From Sporosarcina koreensis (lineage in GTDB: Bacteria; Bacillota; Bacilli; Bacillales_A; Planococcaceae): a DNA stretch of 64,000 bases. Numbering within the stretch: position 1 is the stretch's first letter; each line of letters starts with the position of its first letter. The translations under genes and the position numbers were made by a program. Location: assembly GCF_001531445.1 (NCBI RefSeq), contig NZ_LQYA01000203.1:1-64000 (forward strand), written 5' to 3'. The notes below the pieces were generated by a model that worked only from the letters and a program-made list of their open reading frames with translations, was not told the origin of the DNA and searched no databases. Shown here piece by piece: positions 17,847 through 26,455 of this stretch.

Positions 17847-18698
17847 ATGAATAATGAAACAGCCAAAGAGATTAGAAAAAGTTTAACGGCTGATTGTACG
17901 AAGTGCTTTGGACTTTGCTGCACCGCGCTTACGATTGTTGCATCGAGCGATTTCTCGATTAATAAGCCTGCAGGTAGCCCTTGTGCTAATTTACAATCCA
18001 ATTATGGTTGCCGAATTCATAGTAACTTACGAGAAAGCGGTTTTAAAGGCTGCACAGTGTTTGACTGTTTAGGTGCCGGGCAATTTGTTTCCCAAGTTAC
18101 TTTCAAAGGTCAAAGTTGGCGGCGTAATCCCGAAACAGCAGATAAAATGTTCCGAGTGTTTCCGATCATGGAACAAATACATGAAATGATTGCGTATACG
18201 GCAGAAGCCTTGTCGTATGACATACCCCGTGTTTTGTCAGAACAATTGAGTGTCCAGTTAATAGAATTGCAGAACTTAACAATGCTTGATGCTGATCAAT
18301 TATTATCTCTTGATTTAGTGATGTACAGATTTAAGTTGAATAAATTGCTTACAGAAACAAGCGAGTATATTCGACAAATATTAATTGCAACGTTGCCTAC
18401 ATCTAAAAATGCCAAGAACTATAATCAAGAAAGAACCGACTGGATTGGCAAAAAGTTAAATGGCAAAGATTTAAGGGCAACAAATTTTAGGGGAGCCTAT
18501 TTGATTGCTGTTGATCTGAGAAATGCAGATTTACGGGGTGTTGATTTTATTGGGACTGATTTGCGTGACGCTGATGTAAGAGGAGCAAATTTATCTACAA
18601 GTATGTTTTTAACTCAAATGCAACTCAACTCAGCGAAAGGTGATGAAAAGACTTCATTGCCGACTCATATTCAAAAACCATCCCATTGGATGAATTGA
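17847..18698 (+). CDS. Pentapeptide-repeat protein with N-terminal cysteine cluster
   Basis: A protein of about 283-284 residues (ATG at 17844 or 17847, both within reach of GGGGAAATA). The N-terminus has a C-x2-C-x3-CC cluster, then further cysteines (SPCAN, YGCRIH, KGCTVFDC), a layout like metal-chelating YkgJ-type zinc/iron clusters. After a helical middle section the last about 75 residues are pentapeptide repeats: LNGKDLRATNFRGAYLIAVD (first four units), continuing to ADVRGANLS. Pentapeptide folds can mimic DNA and protect topoisomerases, but only about ten units are present, so the role is unclear. Confidence 0.8.
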   Translation: MNNETAKEIRKSLTADCTKCFGLCCTALTIVASSDFSINKPAGSPCANLQSNYGCRIHSNLRESGFKGCTVFDCLGAGQFVSQVTFKGQSWRRNPETADKMFRVFPIMEQIHEMIAYTAEALSYDIPRVLSEQLSVQLIELQNLTMLDADQLLSLDLVMYRFKLNKLLTETSEYIRQILIATLPTSKNAKNYNQERTDWIGKKLNGKDLRATNFRGAYLIAVDLRNADLRGVDFIGTDLRDADVRGANLSTSMFLTQMQLNSAKGDEKTSLPTHIQKPSHWMN

Positions 18699-18737
18699 TA
18701 GGGCGAATTTAATGTTCAATGGCAAGGAGGAACTTAT

Positions 18738-19253
18738 TTGAAAGTAAGGCTGTCGGAGTATGATGGAAATTGGGTTCAAATGTTCAATAATGAAGCTATA
18801 TTTTTAAGAGGAGTATTCGGGGAGGAAATCATCAAATTTGAACATTTCGGAAGTACTTCTGTTCCGGGCATAAAGGCAAAGCCTGTCATTGATATGATGT
18901 GTTTCGTGAAAGACATTGAGAAAATCGATACGTTTAATGGCCGGATGCATTCACTTGGATATGACGTTGCAGGTGAATGGGGAATTGAAGGTCGGCGGTT
19001 ATTTCGTAAGGGCGGGGAAAACAGAACTCATCACATTCATGTTTATGAGCAGGGCAACCCGCATATCCAAAGACACTTGATATTGCGGGATTATTTGAGA
19101 ACTCATCCCGACGAAGTTGAACGTTATACATATTTGAAAGAAGAATTGGCTCAAAAATATGATGACACAGCTTTTTATAGCAAAGCAAAAAAGCCATTCG
19201 TGAAGGAGTTGGAACAGCGGGCGTTGAATTGGTATGAAAGCCAAGAAAAATAA
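18738..19253 (+). CDS. GrpB family protein (UPF0157, nucleotidyltransferase fold)
   Basis: A 171-residue protein of the GrpB/UPF0157 family: FEHFGSTSVPGIKAKPVIDMM near residue 37 is the nucleotidyltransferase-like signature, and HIHVYEQGNPH and LILRDYLRTHP are family motifs further on. The start TTG has GGAGG 8 nt upstream. The fold is related to nucleotidyltransferases, but the substrate is unknown. It lies 21 bp before a Nudix gene. Confidence 0.88.
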   Translation: MKVRLSEYDGNWVQMFNNEAIFLRGVFGEEIIKFEHFGSTSVPGIKAKPVIDMMCFVKDIEKIDTFNGRMHSLGYDVAGEWGIEGRRLFRKGGENRTHHIHVYEQGNPHIQRHLILRDYLRTHPDEVERYTYLKEELAQKYDDTAFYSKAKKPFVKELEQRALNWYESQEK

Positions 19254-19274
19254 CGAAAGACTGGAGGGGTTCTA

Positions 19275-19835
19275 GTGGAATTTTGGGATATATACGATAA
19301 GAACCGAATAAAAACTGGAAGGATGCACGAGCGGGGAACCCCCATTCCTGACGGAGATTATCATTTGGTCGTCTCAATTTGGATTATTAATAGTAGACAA
19401 GAAATACTGTTAGCCAAAAGGCATCCGGAGAAGCTTTATCCAAACATGTGGGAATGCCCTGGTGGATCTGCTTTAGCGGGAGAAAACAGTCTGGAAGCTG
19501 CATTGAGGGAAGTAAAAGAAGAAATCGGGATTGACCTATCGAGTTGCAATGGAGAACTAATGAAAAGTGAAAGGCGCATGCATAATTTCCGTGATGTCTG
19601 GTTATTTACTCATGATTTTTCAATTGAAGACACTGTGCTTCAGCCAGAAGAGGTAATTGATGCTAAATGGGTTACTATACTGGAACTGGAAAGTCTGTTT
19701 AATGAAGGTGTTGTTGTTCCTTCTCTAAGATATTATAAAAGTTTTTTCTTTGAATGTGTTCAGCGACAGCGATTAAACCGAATAGGTTATATTGCAGTTT
19801 ATCAGAGACCACTGGTCATACACTGTGTAAATTAA
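19275..19835 (+). CDS. Nudix hydrolase
   Basis: A 186-residue Nudix protein. The N-terminus EFWDIYDKNRIKTGR resembles isopentenyl-diphosphate isomerase-like Nudix enzymes. The Nudix box runs through GGSALAGENSLEAALREVKEEIGI (given here only as its Gly-Gly start and REVKEEIG end) with all catalytic Glu/Arg present. The GTG start has GGAGGGG upstream. The last about 35 residues, rich in Arg and Tyr, extend beyond the usual end of the domain and may reflect a lost stop codon. It is an intact counterpart to the decayed Nudix gene 5 kb upstream. Confidence 0.85.
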   Translation: MEFWDIYDKNRIKTGRMHERGTPIPDGDYHLVVSIWIINSRQEILLAKRHPEKLYPNMWECPGGSALAGENSLEAALREVKEEIGIDLSSCNGELMKSERRMHNFRDVWLFTHDFSIEDTVLQPEEVIDAKWVTILELESLFNEGVVVPSLRYYKSFFFECVQRQRLNRIGYIAVYQRPLVIHCVN

Positions 19836-19885
19836 TTATATATCCCTGCGACTCACCAGCAAACAGGAGATGTTGACGATGAAAC

Positions 19886-20620
19886 ATGAAACAAAATAAA
19901 TACGACGATCCAAATTTCTTTTCTGCCTATGAACAAATGTCTCGATCCGTGAAGGGGCTTGAGGCTGCAGGAGAATGGCATATTTTAAAGGAGCTTATAC
20001 CAGATGTAAAAGATAAAACTGTACTCGATTTAGGTTGTGGTTTTGGGTGGCATTGTCGATATGCCCGTGAACAGCACGCAAATCTTGTGGTAGGTGTAGA
20101 TATATCTGAAAAAATGATTCAAAGAGCGGTTGAAATGACCGAAGATCCGTTAATTTCATACATTCATTCATCAATAGAAGACATTGATTTTCAAGACTCC
20201 CAATTTGACGTGGTAATCAGCTCGCTTGCGTTTCACTATCTCAAATCGTTTAACTCCATCAGTAAAAGAGTTTATGATTACTTAAAACCCGGTGGAAGCT
20301 TTGTTTTTTCTGTTGAACATCCCATTTTCACTTCTCGAAAAGAGCAAGATTGGGTTTATGATAACCAAAGGAACCGTCTGCATTGGCCGGTTGATAATTA
20401 TCAAAAAGAAGGAGTGCGTGAAACGTTGTTCTTAAATGAGAACGTTACAAAATACCATCGCACGGTTTCAACATATATAAATGACTTGATTGATGCAGGA
20501 TTTATGATAAGAGTAGTCAAGGAATCGTTTCCATCATTTGAAAAGTTGAAAAGTAATCCTGAAATGGAAGATGAGAACCGGAGACCTATGTTTTTAATGA
20601 TCTCTGCAGAAAAGAACTGA
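19886..20620 (+). CDS. Class I SAM-dependent methyltransferase
   Basis: A 244-residue methyltransferase. Motif I VLDLGCGFGWH (about residues 47-57) and the acidic VGVDISEKMI strand bind S-adenosylmethionine; FDVVISSLAFHYL is motif IV. The C-terminal section KYHRTVSTYINDLIDAGF is typical of small-molecule methyltransferases. Substrate is unknown. The ATG at 19886 is used; a competing ATG 7 nt earlier opens only a six-codon ORF that overlaps the true start. Confidence 0.86.
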   Translation: MKQNKYDDPNFFSAYEQMSRSVKGLEAAGEWHILKELIPDVKDKTVLDLGCGFGWHCRYAREQHANLVVGVDISEKMIQRAVEMTEDPLISYIHSSIEDIDFQDSQFDVVISSLAFHYLKSFNSISKRVYDYLKPGGSFVFSVEHPIFTSRKEQDWVYDNQRNRLHWPVDNYQKEGVRETLFLNENVTKYHRTVSTYINDLIDAGFMIRVVKESFPSFEKLKSNPEMEDENRRPMFLMISAEKN

Positions 20621-20703
20621 ACATGCCTTACATCCTAAAAGGATATTGAAAGGTTGTTCGCTGACCTGTTAACTAAAATACGAAAATAGAAAGGAGTTTT
20701 TTT

Positions 20704-21204
20704 ATGCAACATTTTCGGTATGAAATTGTGGAGATACCTGCCTATCGAGGAATGGGAATAAAGTGGAATGGAGCGTACACAGAAATTAATTCTTTGAAAG
20801 AATTTATTACGACAATGAGCAGTAGAGTAGGGGAGTTGGAATATGCAATCAATCCAAAAGTGCAATTAGGACTCTCATATCATCTTATGCCAGATGGGTT
20901 TGTACATTATTCTGTGTGTGAGGTTAGCGAAGAACAACAGCTACCTGAGGGGATGGTAGAAATAAATGTACCGAAAATGACCTACTTAATGATACACCAC
21001 AAAAAAGATCAAGACATCGGTCAAACTTATGATAAGATCTTTCAATGGCTGAAGGAAAGTGACTATGAGCCATTTAGGGAGTCTAACGTGGAATATTACG
21101 ATCGTTTACCGATAAAACATGAAAGATATCCAAATGATCGCGATGTCAACAATCCGCATTTTGATATCTTAATTCCTATTAGTAAGCGGCTACAAAATAA
21201 ATAA
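20704..21204 (+). CDS. GyrI-like/effector-binding domain protein
   Basis: A 166-residue stand-alone effector-binding (GyrI-like) protein: YEIVEIPAYRGMGIKW at the N-terminus and VEINVPKMTYLMIHHKK in the centre match the family. There is no helix-turn-helix. It is a different subfamily from the protein at 12.67 kb. The ATG follows AAAGGAG. A role in binding or hydrolysing toxic small molecules is possible, by analogy only. Confidence 0.75.
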   Translation: MQHFRYEIVEIPAYRGMGIKWNGAYTEINSLKEFITTMSSRVGELEYAINPKVQLGLSYHLMPDGFVHYSVCEVSEEQQLPEGMVEINVPKMTYLMIHHKKDQDIGQTYDKIFQWLKESDYEPFRESNVEYYDRLPIKHERYPNDRDVNNPHFDILIPISKRLQNK

Positions 21205-21328
21205 TCTGTTATTTTTAATTGTTGGACACTGTGGACTGTGACTGAATAAATACTTCATGCACTTGGCATCGTCTGCGCATTAATTTCAAAATGAAATGTT
21301 GATTAGGGAACCAATGGAGGACAGTAAT

Positions 21329-21874
21329 ATGATCAATAACCTAATAAGTGACAGAATTAGTATTCGGGAAATGGAAGAAAGCGATTGGATAGAAGTTCAC
21401 AAATATGGCTCACTGGAAAAGGTTTGTCAGTTTCAGCCTTGGGGCCCAAATTCAGAGCAGGATTCCAAGGATTTTGTGAAGCAAGTTCTCATAGATGCAA
21501 AAAGAGAACCGAGGAGCCGATTCGTCTTTGCCGTAATTGTAAAGGAAAGTGGGGGAATGATTGGTGCAGGTGAACTTACTATTCGAGATTATACCAATAG
21601 GGCCGGTGAGATAGGCTATATAGTAAATCCCCAATATTGGGGGAAAGGATTCGCAACAGAAGTAGCGAAACTGTTACTTGCATATGGCTTTACTGATTTA
21701 AAACTCCATCGTATTTTTGCGACTTGTGACCCGAGAAATGTTGGGTCATTAAGGGTGCTAGAGAAAATAGGAATGAGTAAGGAAGGTAGGATGCGTGAGG
21801 ACTTATTACTAAGAGACGGCTGGCGGGATTCGCTTTTGTACAGCATCTTAGAGCATGAGTGGGGTAGGAGATAA
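21329..21874 (+). CDS. GNAT-family acetyltransferase (RimJ/RimL type)
   Basis: A 181-residue RimJ/RimL-type GNAT protein. The motif GEIGYIVNPQYWGKGFATE provides the acetyl-CoA loop, and HRIFATCDPRNVGSLRVLEKIGM is the conserved C-terminal half. The ATG at 21329 is preferred because ATGGAGGAC lies 9 nt upstream; an ATG at 21296 would precede it. It may acetylate a small amine or a protein N-terminus; the target is unknown. Confidence 0.86.
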   Translation: MINNLISDRISIREMEESDWIEVHKYGSLEKVCQFQPWGPNSEQDSKDFVKQVLIDAKREPRSRFVFAVIVKESGGMIGAGELTIRDYTNRAGEIGYIVNPQYWGKGFATEVAKLLLAYGFTDLKLHRIFATCDPRNVGSLRVLEKIGMSKEGRMREDLLLRDGWRDSLLYSILEHEWGRR

Positions 21875-21968
21875 AAAGACTTTTGAGGTTTTGTGGCGGT
21901 GTAAAATAGAAATAGTCTATTTAGATAAAAAATATGAGTATAAATAATTCGCATTGAGAGGACTTATT

Positions 21969-22316
21969 ATGGAGCATTTAACGTTTCAAGCGTTGCAAAA
22001 TTATTTGGCATTAAAATACAAAGAAGGTCGTACTTCATCAGGGTTATTCATGAAATTAGTAGAAGAAATAGGGGAAGTAGCAGAGGTTTTAAACCAGTTG
22101 GAAGGACGAAAATCAATTACATCGGATATTTCCCTGGAACAAGAGTTAGTTGATGTAATCCATTACGCGGTAGCCATTGCAAGTATAAATCAAATTGATT
22201 TGTCAAAAGCAATACTAGAAAAAGACAAGCAAGCCGCAGTGAAATATAATCAATCTCCGAATTTGGAAGAGTTTATGGCCATCGGAAACATGATGTCATC
22301 ACAGGAAATACAGTAA
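21969..22316 (+). CDS. MazG-like nucleotide pyrophosphohydrolase
   Basis: A 115-residue all-alpha protein with the MazG metal-binding pattern: LFMKLVEEIGEVAEVL (E-x2-E) at about residue 27 and LEQELVDVIHYAVAIA (E-x2-D) at about residue 61. Single-domain proteins of this kind hydrolyse non-canonical or stress-related nucleoside triphosphates. The ATG at 21969 has GAGAGG upstream; a TTG 15 bp earlier is less likely. Confidence 0.85.
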   Translation: MEHLTFQALQNYLALKYKEGRTSSGLFMKLVEEIGEVAEVLNQLEGRKSITSDISLEQELVDVIHYAVAIASINQIDLSKAILEKDKQAAVKYNQSPNLEEFMAIGNMMSSQEIQ

Positions 22317-22396
22317 AACTCCTGTTTTTGAAATTTTATAAATGCGTAAAAGTAAGTTATAATATGAGAAAGAAATGCTTTGGGAGGTGACTTTAA

Positions 22397-22654
22397 ATGA
22401 AATGGGAAGATGTACGTCAAGCATTTCCGGAACAATGGGTTTTGATTGAAGCTGTACAAGCTTATACGAATGAGGATAGTGAACGAATTTTGGAAGATGT
22501 TACACCTTTAGATAGATATTCTAATTCCCCAGATGCAATGAAAGCATATCAAGAACTTCATGGTGAGAATCCGACTCGCGAGTTGTATGTTCTTCATACA
22601 AAACGTAAGAATCCGAATATTATTGAGAAAAAGTGTGTAGGTGTGAGGCGATAG
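22397..22654 (+). CDS. Hypothetical protein, 85 aa, upstream of the aspartyl protease-like gene
   Basis: An 85-residue soluble protein starting MKWEDVRQAFPEQWVLIEA, with GGGAGGTGA before the ATG. The middle holds LYVLHTKRKNP near the end. I cannot name a family. Its stop overlaps the GTG of the protease-like gene by one base, so the two are translationally coupled and likely act together. Confidence 0.75.
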   Translation: MKWEDVRQAFPEQWVLIEAVQAYTNEDSERILEDVTPLDRYSNSPDAMKAYQELHGENPTRELYVLHTKRKNPNIIEKKCVGVRR

Positions 22655-23036
22655 TGAAAAGGTTGATCATTGATGATGGGCTATTACTTACTACGATAGA
22701 ATTAACATATAAAGGACAGGCGTTATTGCTGGAGCGTGTTCTGGTTGACACAGGTTCTGGAGGAACGATTATTTCAGCGGATTTAGCAGAGTCGATAGGT
22801 ATAATTGCAGAAGAAGATGATATGATATACCGAATTAGTGGCGTCGGAGGTTCAGAGTTTGTCTTTACTAAAAAGTTGATTCAATTAAAATTGGACAAAC
22901 CGAAACAAGTAATTTTCCATTGGAGATCGGAGCAATGAACTATGGCTTTGATTTAGATGGCATTATTGGACTGGATTTATTACAGCAAATTAAAGCTATA
23001 ATTAACATTGATAAACTAACAATAGAGTTCAATTAA
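22654..23036 (+). pseudogene. Retropepsin-like aspartyl protease gene with a frameshift
   Basis: The first frame encodes a clan AA aspartyl protease: LVDTGSGGTIIS carries the catalytic Asp-Thr-Gly at about residue 31. It runs in frame to a TGA at 22936-22938. If one base is missing in the T run near 22915, translation continues as FPLEIGAMNYGFDLDGIIGLDLL to a TAA at 23034-23036. That continuation holds the GIIGLDLL flap/dimer part expected after the catalytic domain. The gene is therefore frameshifted at its C-terminal third. A sequencing error in the homopolymer is the alternative. It is coupled to the 85-aa gene. Confidence 0.75.
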
Positions 23037-23037
23037 A

Positions 23038-23078
23038 AGGCAAGTATAGTTGATTACTCTGTACTTGCCTTCCAGTGG
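23038..23078. terminator. Terminator after the aspartyl protease gene
   Basis: AAGGCAAGTATAG/CTGTACTTGCCTT forms a long stem just past the stop, at the junction with the convergent lipoprotein gene. T tracts are short on both sides. Confidence 0.55.
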
Positions 23079-23100
23079 ATTGTTGGAGTAAGTATACTAT

Positions 23101-23664
23101 CTACTTAATAAACTTCTCAATCTCATCCTTATGATCGTCTACTAACTTATCCAATAACTGATTTATTTTTTTGTCGAATTCTTCTACATCATCGACTTCA
23201 ACTGATTCAAATGACTGCCCAAGCTTCTCTTCAATGTAAGCAACCATATATGCGCTTATTTCATTCATTATTTCGTAATGTTTAACGATGTACTCTTCTG
23301 GATTCATATTAAGCTTTTTAGCCTGCGATTCTGGAAATTGACGCAATTCTTTTGCCATTTCACTGTCATCGTCCTTTGGATAAAGCTCAACGGCTGAACT
23401 TTTTGTTTCTTGAATTTCCTGTAGCTTGTCGGACACATCGAGATTCAGTCTCTTTGCCTCCTGTACGGCTAATGTCGCTTTTATCATCCCATCAAGATTG
23501 TCTAACACTTGATCATCCGCATATAGAAACCTCAGCTCACCAACTGTAATTTCTTCCCCTCTGACAATAGCCGCAACATCATCATCTTCATACTTTGAAA
23601 TGGAATTACATCCAGCCAAGAACATCAAACAGCTAAGAAACATGACGCGCGCAAATCTTTTCAA
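23101..23664 (-). CDS. Lipoprotein with SurA-N/peptidyl-prolyl isomerase-like helical domain
   Basis: A 187-residue lipoprotein. A short basic start (KRFARV) leads to a hydrophobic stretch and the lipobox LAGC, followed by an acidic helical domain. The segment VRGEEITVGELRFLY resembles the SurA N-terminal chaperone fold of Bacillus lipoproteins, but no catalytic PPIase domain follows. TTG 23664 is chosen because AAAGGGG lies 8 nt upstream. It is probably anchored in the outer leaflet of the membrane. Function is unknown. Confidence 0.75.
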   Translation of the reverse strand: MKRFARVMFLSCLMFLAGCNSISKYEDDDVAAIVRGEEITVGELRFLYADDQVLDNLDGMIKATLAVQEAKRLNLDVSDKLQEIQETKSSAVELYPKDDDSEMAKELRQFPESQAKKLNMNPEEYIVKHYEIMNEISAYMVAYIEEKLGQSFESVEVDDVEEFDKKINQLLDKLVDDHKDEIEKFIK

Positions 23665-23700
23665 GTATCCCACCCCTTTGTTTACATGAACATTTCCCTT

Positions 23701-24657
23701 TCATTCACAAACAACGACTTGTCGTTCGAACGTTCCTTTTTTCGCTACACAGCGGTCGACAATCGTGAAGCCAGCTTCCATAATCATATGATCCATCGGT
23801 TCAATCGTGACAACTATGAGTCTGGAAGTAATCCGTCTGGCATCCTTTAAAATGTCCTGTTGTCCATCTGTGGTGATATGTGTAAACAGATTGTACGGCA
23901 TATCGATTATGGCGGCGTCATATGTATCCGTCACTTCGGAAATAGGGCCTTTAACAACTTCCCCCTCCAACCCGAAGTGGGCGAGGTTCTTCCTGGAGCC
24001 GAGGCAGACGAGAGGGTTGATGTCCCTGCCGACAATGTCGATGCCCATCGAGCGCGCTTCGACCAAGACAGTTCCGATTCCGCAGCAAGGATCTATCGCT
24101 CGGATGCCTTCTGGATGCGGTACGGCGATGTTCGCGACAGCTCGTGCAACACGAGTGCTCAATGCTGTGGAGTACATATGAGGCTTTTGCATATGGAATC
24201 GCCAGATCGGCTCGCTTTCCTGAACAATGCCGAAATGCCAAACTTCATCCAGTAAGACGACTCCAAAGGTAACTTCTGGTTCAAGGAGATCGGCTTCTCC
24301 TTGAATCACTTCACCGATTTCCCGCTCGATTGAACGCCTATCTGGATGATGAAGTTTAGCTGTCGCATTGAGCGCAATCGAATTTAAGCAAGTCACTCTG
24401 AATGACTTATGTGTGACGAGCTCGGATGCTTGCCCTTTTATTTCATTCAAGTCGTTTCCGGAGAATAAAACTTCCAGACGCTCTTTCATGAAAGGACTTC
24501 TGCTCGGATCAATTTTCACGTTGCTCTTTATGACGTTCGAGGGGCTGTCAAAGCCGAAAAAGGCCCTCATTTCCAATCGACATAGATCATGTTCGTCTTT
24601 TTGCCTTACATATGTGTAGATGAATTCCTTGTTTTCAACTTCAAATGCTTGCTTCAA
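23701..24657 (-). CDS. RNA methyltransferase, UPF0020/TRM11-like
   Basis: A 318-residue protein. The C-terminal Rossmann methyltransferase domain has AIDPCCGIGTVLVEA (S-adenosylmethionine binding) and DMPYNL in place of the usual (D/N)PPY catalytic motif. The N-terminal half is not a clear THUMP domain. The family methylates guanines in tRNA or rRNA. TTG start overlaps the preceding gene's stop by 4 bp (TTGA) and has GAGG upstream, so the two are an operon. Confidence 0.82.
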   Translation of the reverse strand: MKQAFEVENKEFIYTYVRQKDEHDLCRLEMRAFFGFDSPSNVIKSNVKIDPSRSPFMKERLEVLFSGNDLNEIKGQASELVTHKSFRVTCLNSIALNATAKLHHPDRRSIEREIGEVIQGEADLLEPEVTFGVVLLDEVWHFGIVQESEPIWRFHMQKPHMYSTALSTRVARAVANIAVPHPEGIRAIDPCCGIGTVLVEARSMGIDIVGRDINPLVCLGSRKNLAHFGLEGEVVKGPISEVTDTYDAAIIDMPYNLFTHITTDGQQDILKDARRITSRLIVVTIEPMDHMIMEAGFTIVDRCVAKKGTFERQVVVCE

Positions 24658-25214
24658 TTGGCTGCCTCGATTGCTTCAAGCAATTTGAAAATGAACCGGT
24701 AGACGAGATCCATCGCATCTTTTATTGCCATGTCTTTATGGAAGCCTTCCAATTGGTCGAGCGGTATATTGATATCCCATAGTCCGTCTTGGTCGGAAAA
24801 CATAGCACTATATGTTGCTGAACCGACATTAGCAGCCAAATATTCCTTCAAGAAAGCACTCCATTTTTTCTGCACTTTCAAACCGAAGAGGACAGTAGTC
24901 GTTTCAAAAACATCATCCATTTCTAAAGCGATCCCATCGACACCGATTGTTTCGAATGCAGTTGATTCAACAAACAAAAATTCATCAGCATGTTTGGTGA
25001 AATAAGAGACTGGTTCATTCATGAATGATACCGATTCACCTTTGATCACTTCTTCTGTTTCTTTCAAGCATCTTTCAATGACTGGAAAGCTCCATTCTTT
25101 ATTGTTAATTTCAGCATTTTCCTCAATCAATTCTTGTTTGACTGCGTACTCTTTTTCAATTGGAAACAATGCTTCATTTTCAGCGACGATTCGTGCAATT
25201 TTATCTTTCAACAT
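24654..25214 (-). CDS. Hypothetical protein, 186 aa, coupled to the RNA methyltransferase
   Basis: A 186-residue acidic soluble protein with a long N-terminal helix and a C-terminal AMDLVYRFIFKLLEAI helix; I do not recognise a family. ATG 25214 is preferred, with AAAGGAG 8 nt upstream; the GTG nine bases earlier overlaps that site. It overlaps the RNA methyltransferase by 4 bp, so a role connected with RNA modification is possible, though the sequence gives no direct support. Confidence 0.75.
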   Translation of the reverse strand: MLKDKIARIVAENEALFPIEKEYAVKQELIEENAEINNKEWSFPVIERCLKETEEVIKGESVSFMNEPVSYFTKHADEFLFVESTAFETIGVDGIALEMDDVFETTTVLFGLKVQKKWSAFLKEYLAANVGSATYSAMFSDQDGLWDINIPLDQLEGFHKDMAIKDAMDLVYRFIFKLLEAIEAAN

Positions 25215-25270
25215 CGAAGACACTCCTTTTCATTCACCAGTATACATCACTTCACAGCCCTTATGCCGGA

Positions 25271-26173
25271 TTATTCATCCGGATACCAAGGATTCAAATG
25301 GATGAGGACTTCATCCACATCTACATGTTCATTAATGATCAAATCCCGGATTTCACTTGAGATATCATGACCTTCTTGGATCGTCAATGTTCCGGAAATG
25401 CCGATCCGTAAGTCGACAAGGACATAATGACCATGCTCTCTTGCGCGCAGACGGTCGATTCTTTTCACTTCAGGAACCGTACGAACCAGCGCCGCGAATT
25501 CCCGGAGACGGTCTTCTGACACGTTCTTTTCCATTAGGATATCCATCGCCTCTATCCCGATTTCATAAGCTAGTCTGAGGACAAGCACCGAGACTATCAC
25601 GCCTGCAAACGGATCTCCATACGACAAGAGGGGAATATGATAGGCATCACCGATCAATGCCAAGCCGATGCCGACAACAGCGGCAAGGGAAGCGTAGACA
25701 TCTGCGAGATGGTCGTATGCCGTAGCTATTAATCCTTTACTGTTCACTTTTTTTCCTATGCGCATCGTGTATAGATAGAGTGCCTGCTTCCAAACAAGGG
25801 AGATGATAGCGGTGATTAATGCAATCACGCTCGCTTTCGCCGGCTCCTCGAAAAATGTTTTAACAGCTTCATAACCGATATAAATGGCGGCGATTCCTAA
25901 AATGATTGCAACGAGACCTGATCCGATGACCTCTGCTTTGCCATGCCCGTATGGATGGTCGTCATCAGCGGGGCGCTGTGAAAACCGCATGGACGTAAGG
26001 GCAGCTGCAGAAGCGACTACGTCCCCGGCGTTATGAAAGCCGTCTGCGAGCAGCACGGGGCTGTTGAAAAGGACACCAACGAGAATTTTCAAGACAGTTA
26101 ATACAATATTGCTCATCAGACTGATCCAAATCGCAAAGACTGAAGCGATGGAATGGTTTTGATTAGTTGTCAT
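25271..26173 (-). CDS. Cation diffusion facilitator family metal exporter
   Basis: A 300-residue CDF transporter with six predicted membrane helices and a cytosolic C-terminal domain. The two intramembrane metal-site motifs are DGFHNAGD and DHLAD (H/D-x3-D type), and the family cap HPYGHGK is present. It exports divalent cations (Zn, Co, Fe or Mn) in exchange for protons; the specificity is not readable. GGAGGCATAATAA precedes the ATG. A hairpin with a T-rich tail lies in its leader (26205-26245). Confidence 0.9.
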   Translation of the reverse strand: MTTNQNHSIASVFAIWISLMSNIVLTVLKILVGVLFNSPVLLADGFHNAGDVVASAAALTSMRFSQRPADDDHPYGHGKAEVIGSGLVAIILGIAAIYIGYEAVKTFFEEPAKASVIALITAIISLVWKQALYLYTMRIGKKVNSKGLIATAYDHLADVYASLAAVVGIGLALIGDAYHIPLLSYGDPFAGVIVSVLVLRLAYEIGIEAMDILMEKNVSEDRLREFAALVRTVPEVKRIDRLRAREHGHYVLVDLRIGISGTLTIQEGHDISSEIRDLIINEHVDVDEVLIHLNPWYPDE

Positions 26174-26204
26174 TTATTATGCCTCCATACTGATTTTCCC
26201 CGGG

Positions 26205-26245
26205 GAAAGAAAAACCCCTGACATATTGTTGTCAAGGGTTTTGGG
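26205..26245 (-). promoter_or_regulatory. Hairpin with U-rich tail in the leader of the CDF gene
   Basis: On the minus strand AAACCCTTGACA pairs with TGTCAGGGGTTT (26212-26243), followed by TTTCTTT. This is terminator-like and lies about 40 nt upstream of the start codon, so it may act as an attenuator. No known metal riboswitch consensus was recognised. Confidence 0.45.
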
Positions 26246-26383
26246 AAATATAATCTATAATTGCGCCTGTTATTGAGTTTTATCATCGTCATCACTCTTT
26301 TTTTCGTCAATGTATCAAGCATAGCATTACTTCATTATGCGGGCAAGGAATTGCTGATGATTTGCAGCTGTTTTCGAATTTCA

Positions 26384-26438
26384 TTGCAATAGCAAATGGG
26401 ATTAATTATAATACAATAAAGTGAATAAAAATACATAA
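26384..26438 (+). promoter_or_regulatory. Sigma-A promoter and ArgR (ARG) box of argH
   Basis: TTGCAA (26384-26389) and TATAAT (26407-26412) are 17 bp apart. Directly downstream, GTGAATAAAAATACATAA (26421-26438) closely matches the Bacillus ARG box consensus CATGAATAAAAATKCAAK and would overlap the transcription start region. Arginine-dependent repression by ArgR/AhrC is expected. Confidence 0.75.
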
Positions 26439-26455
26439 AGAGAGGTTGATCATAT

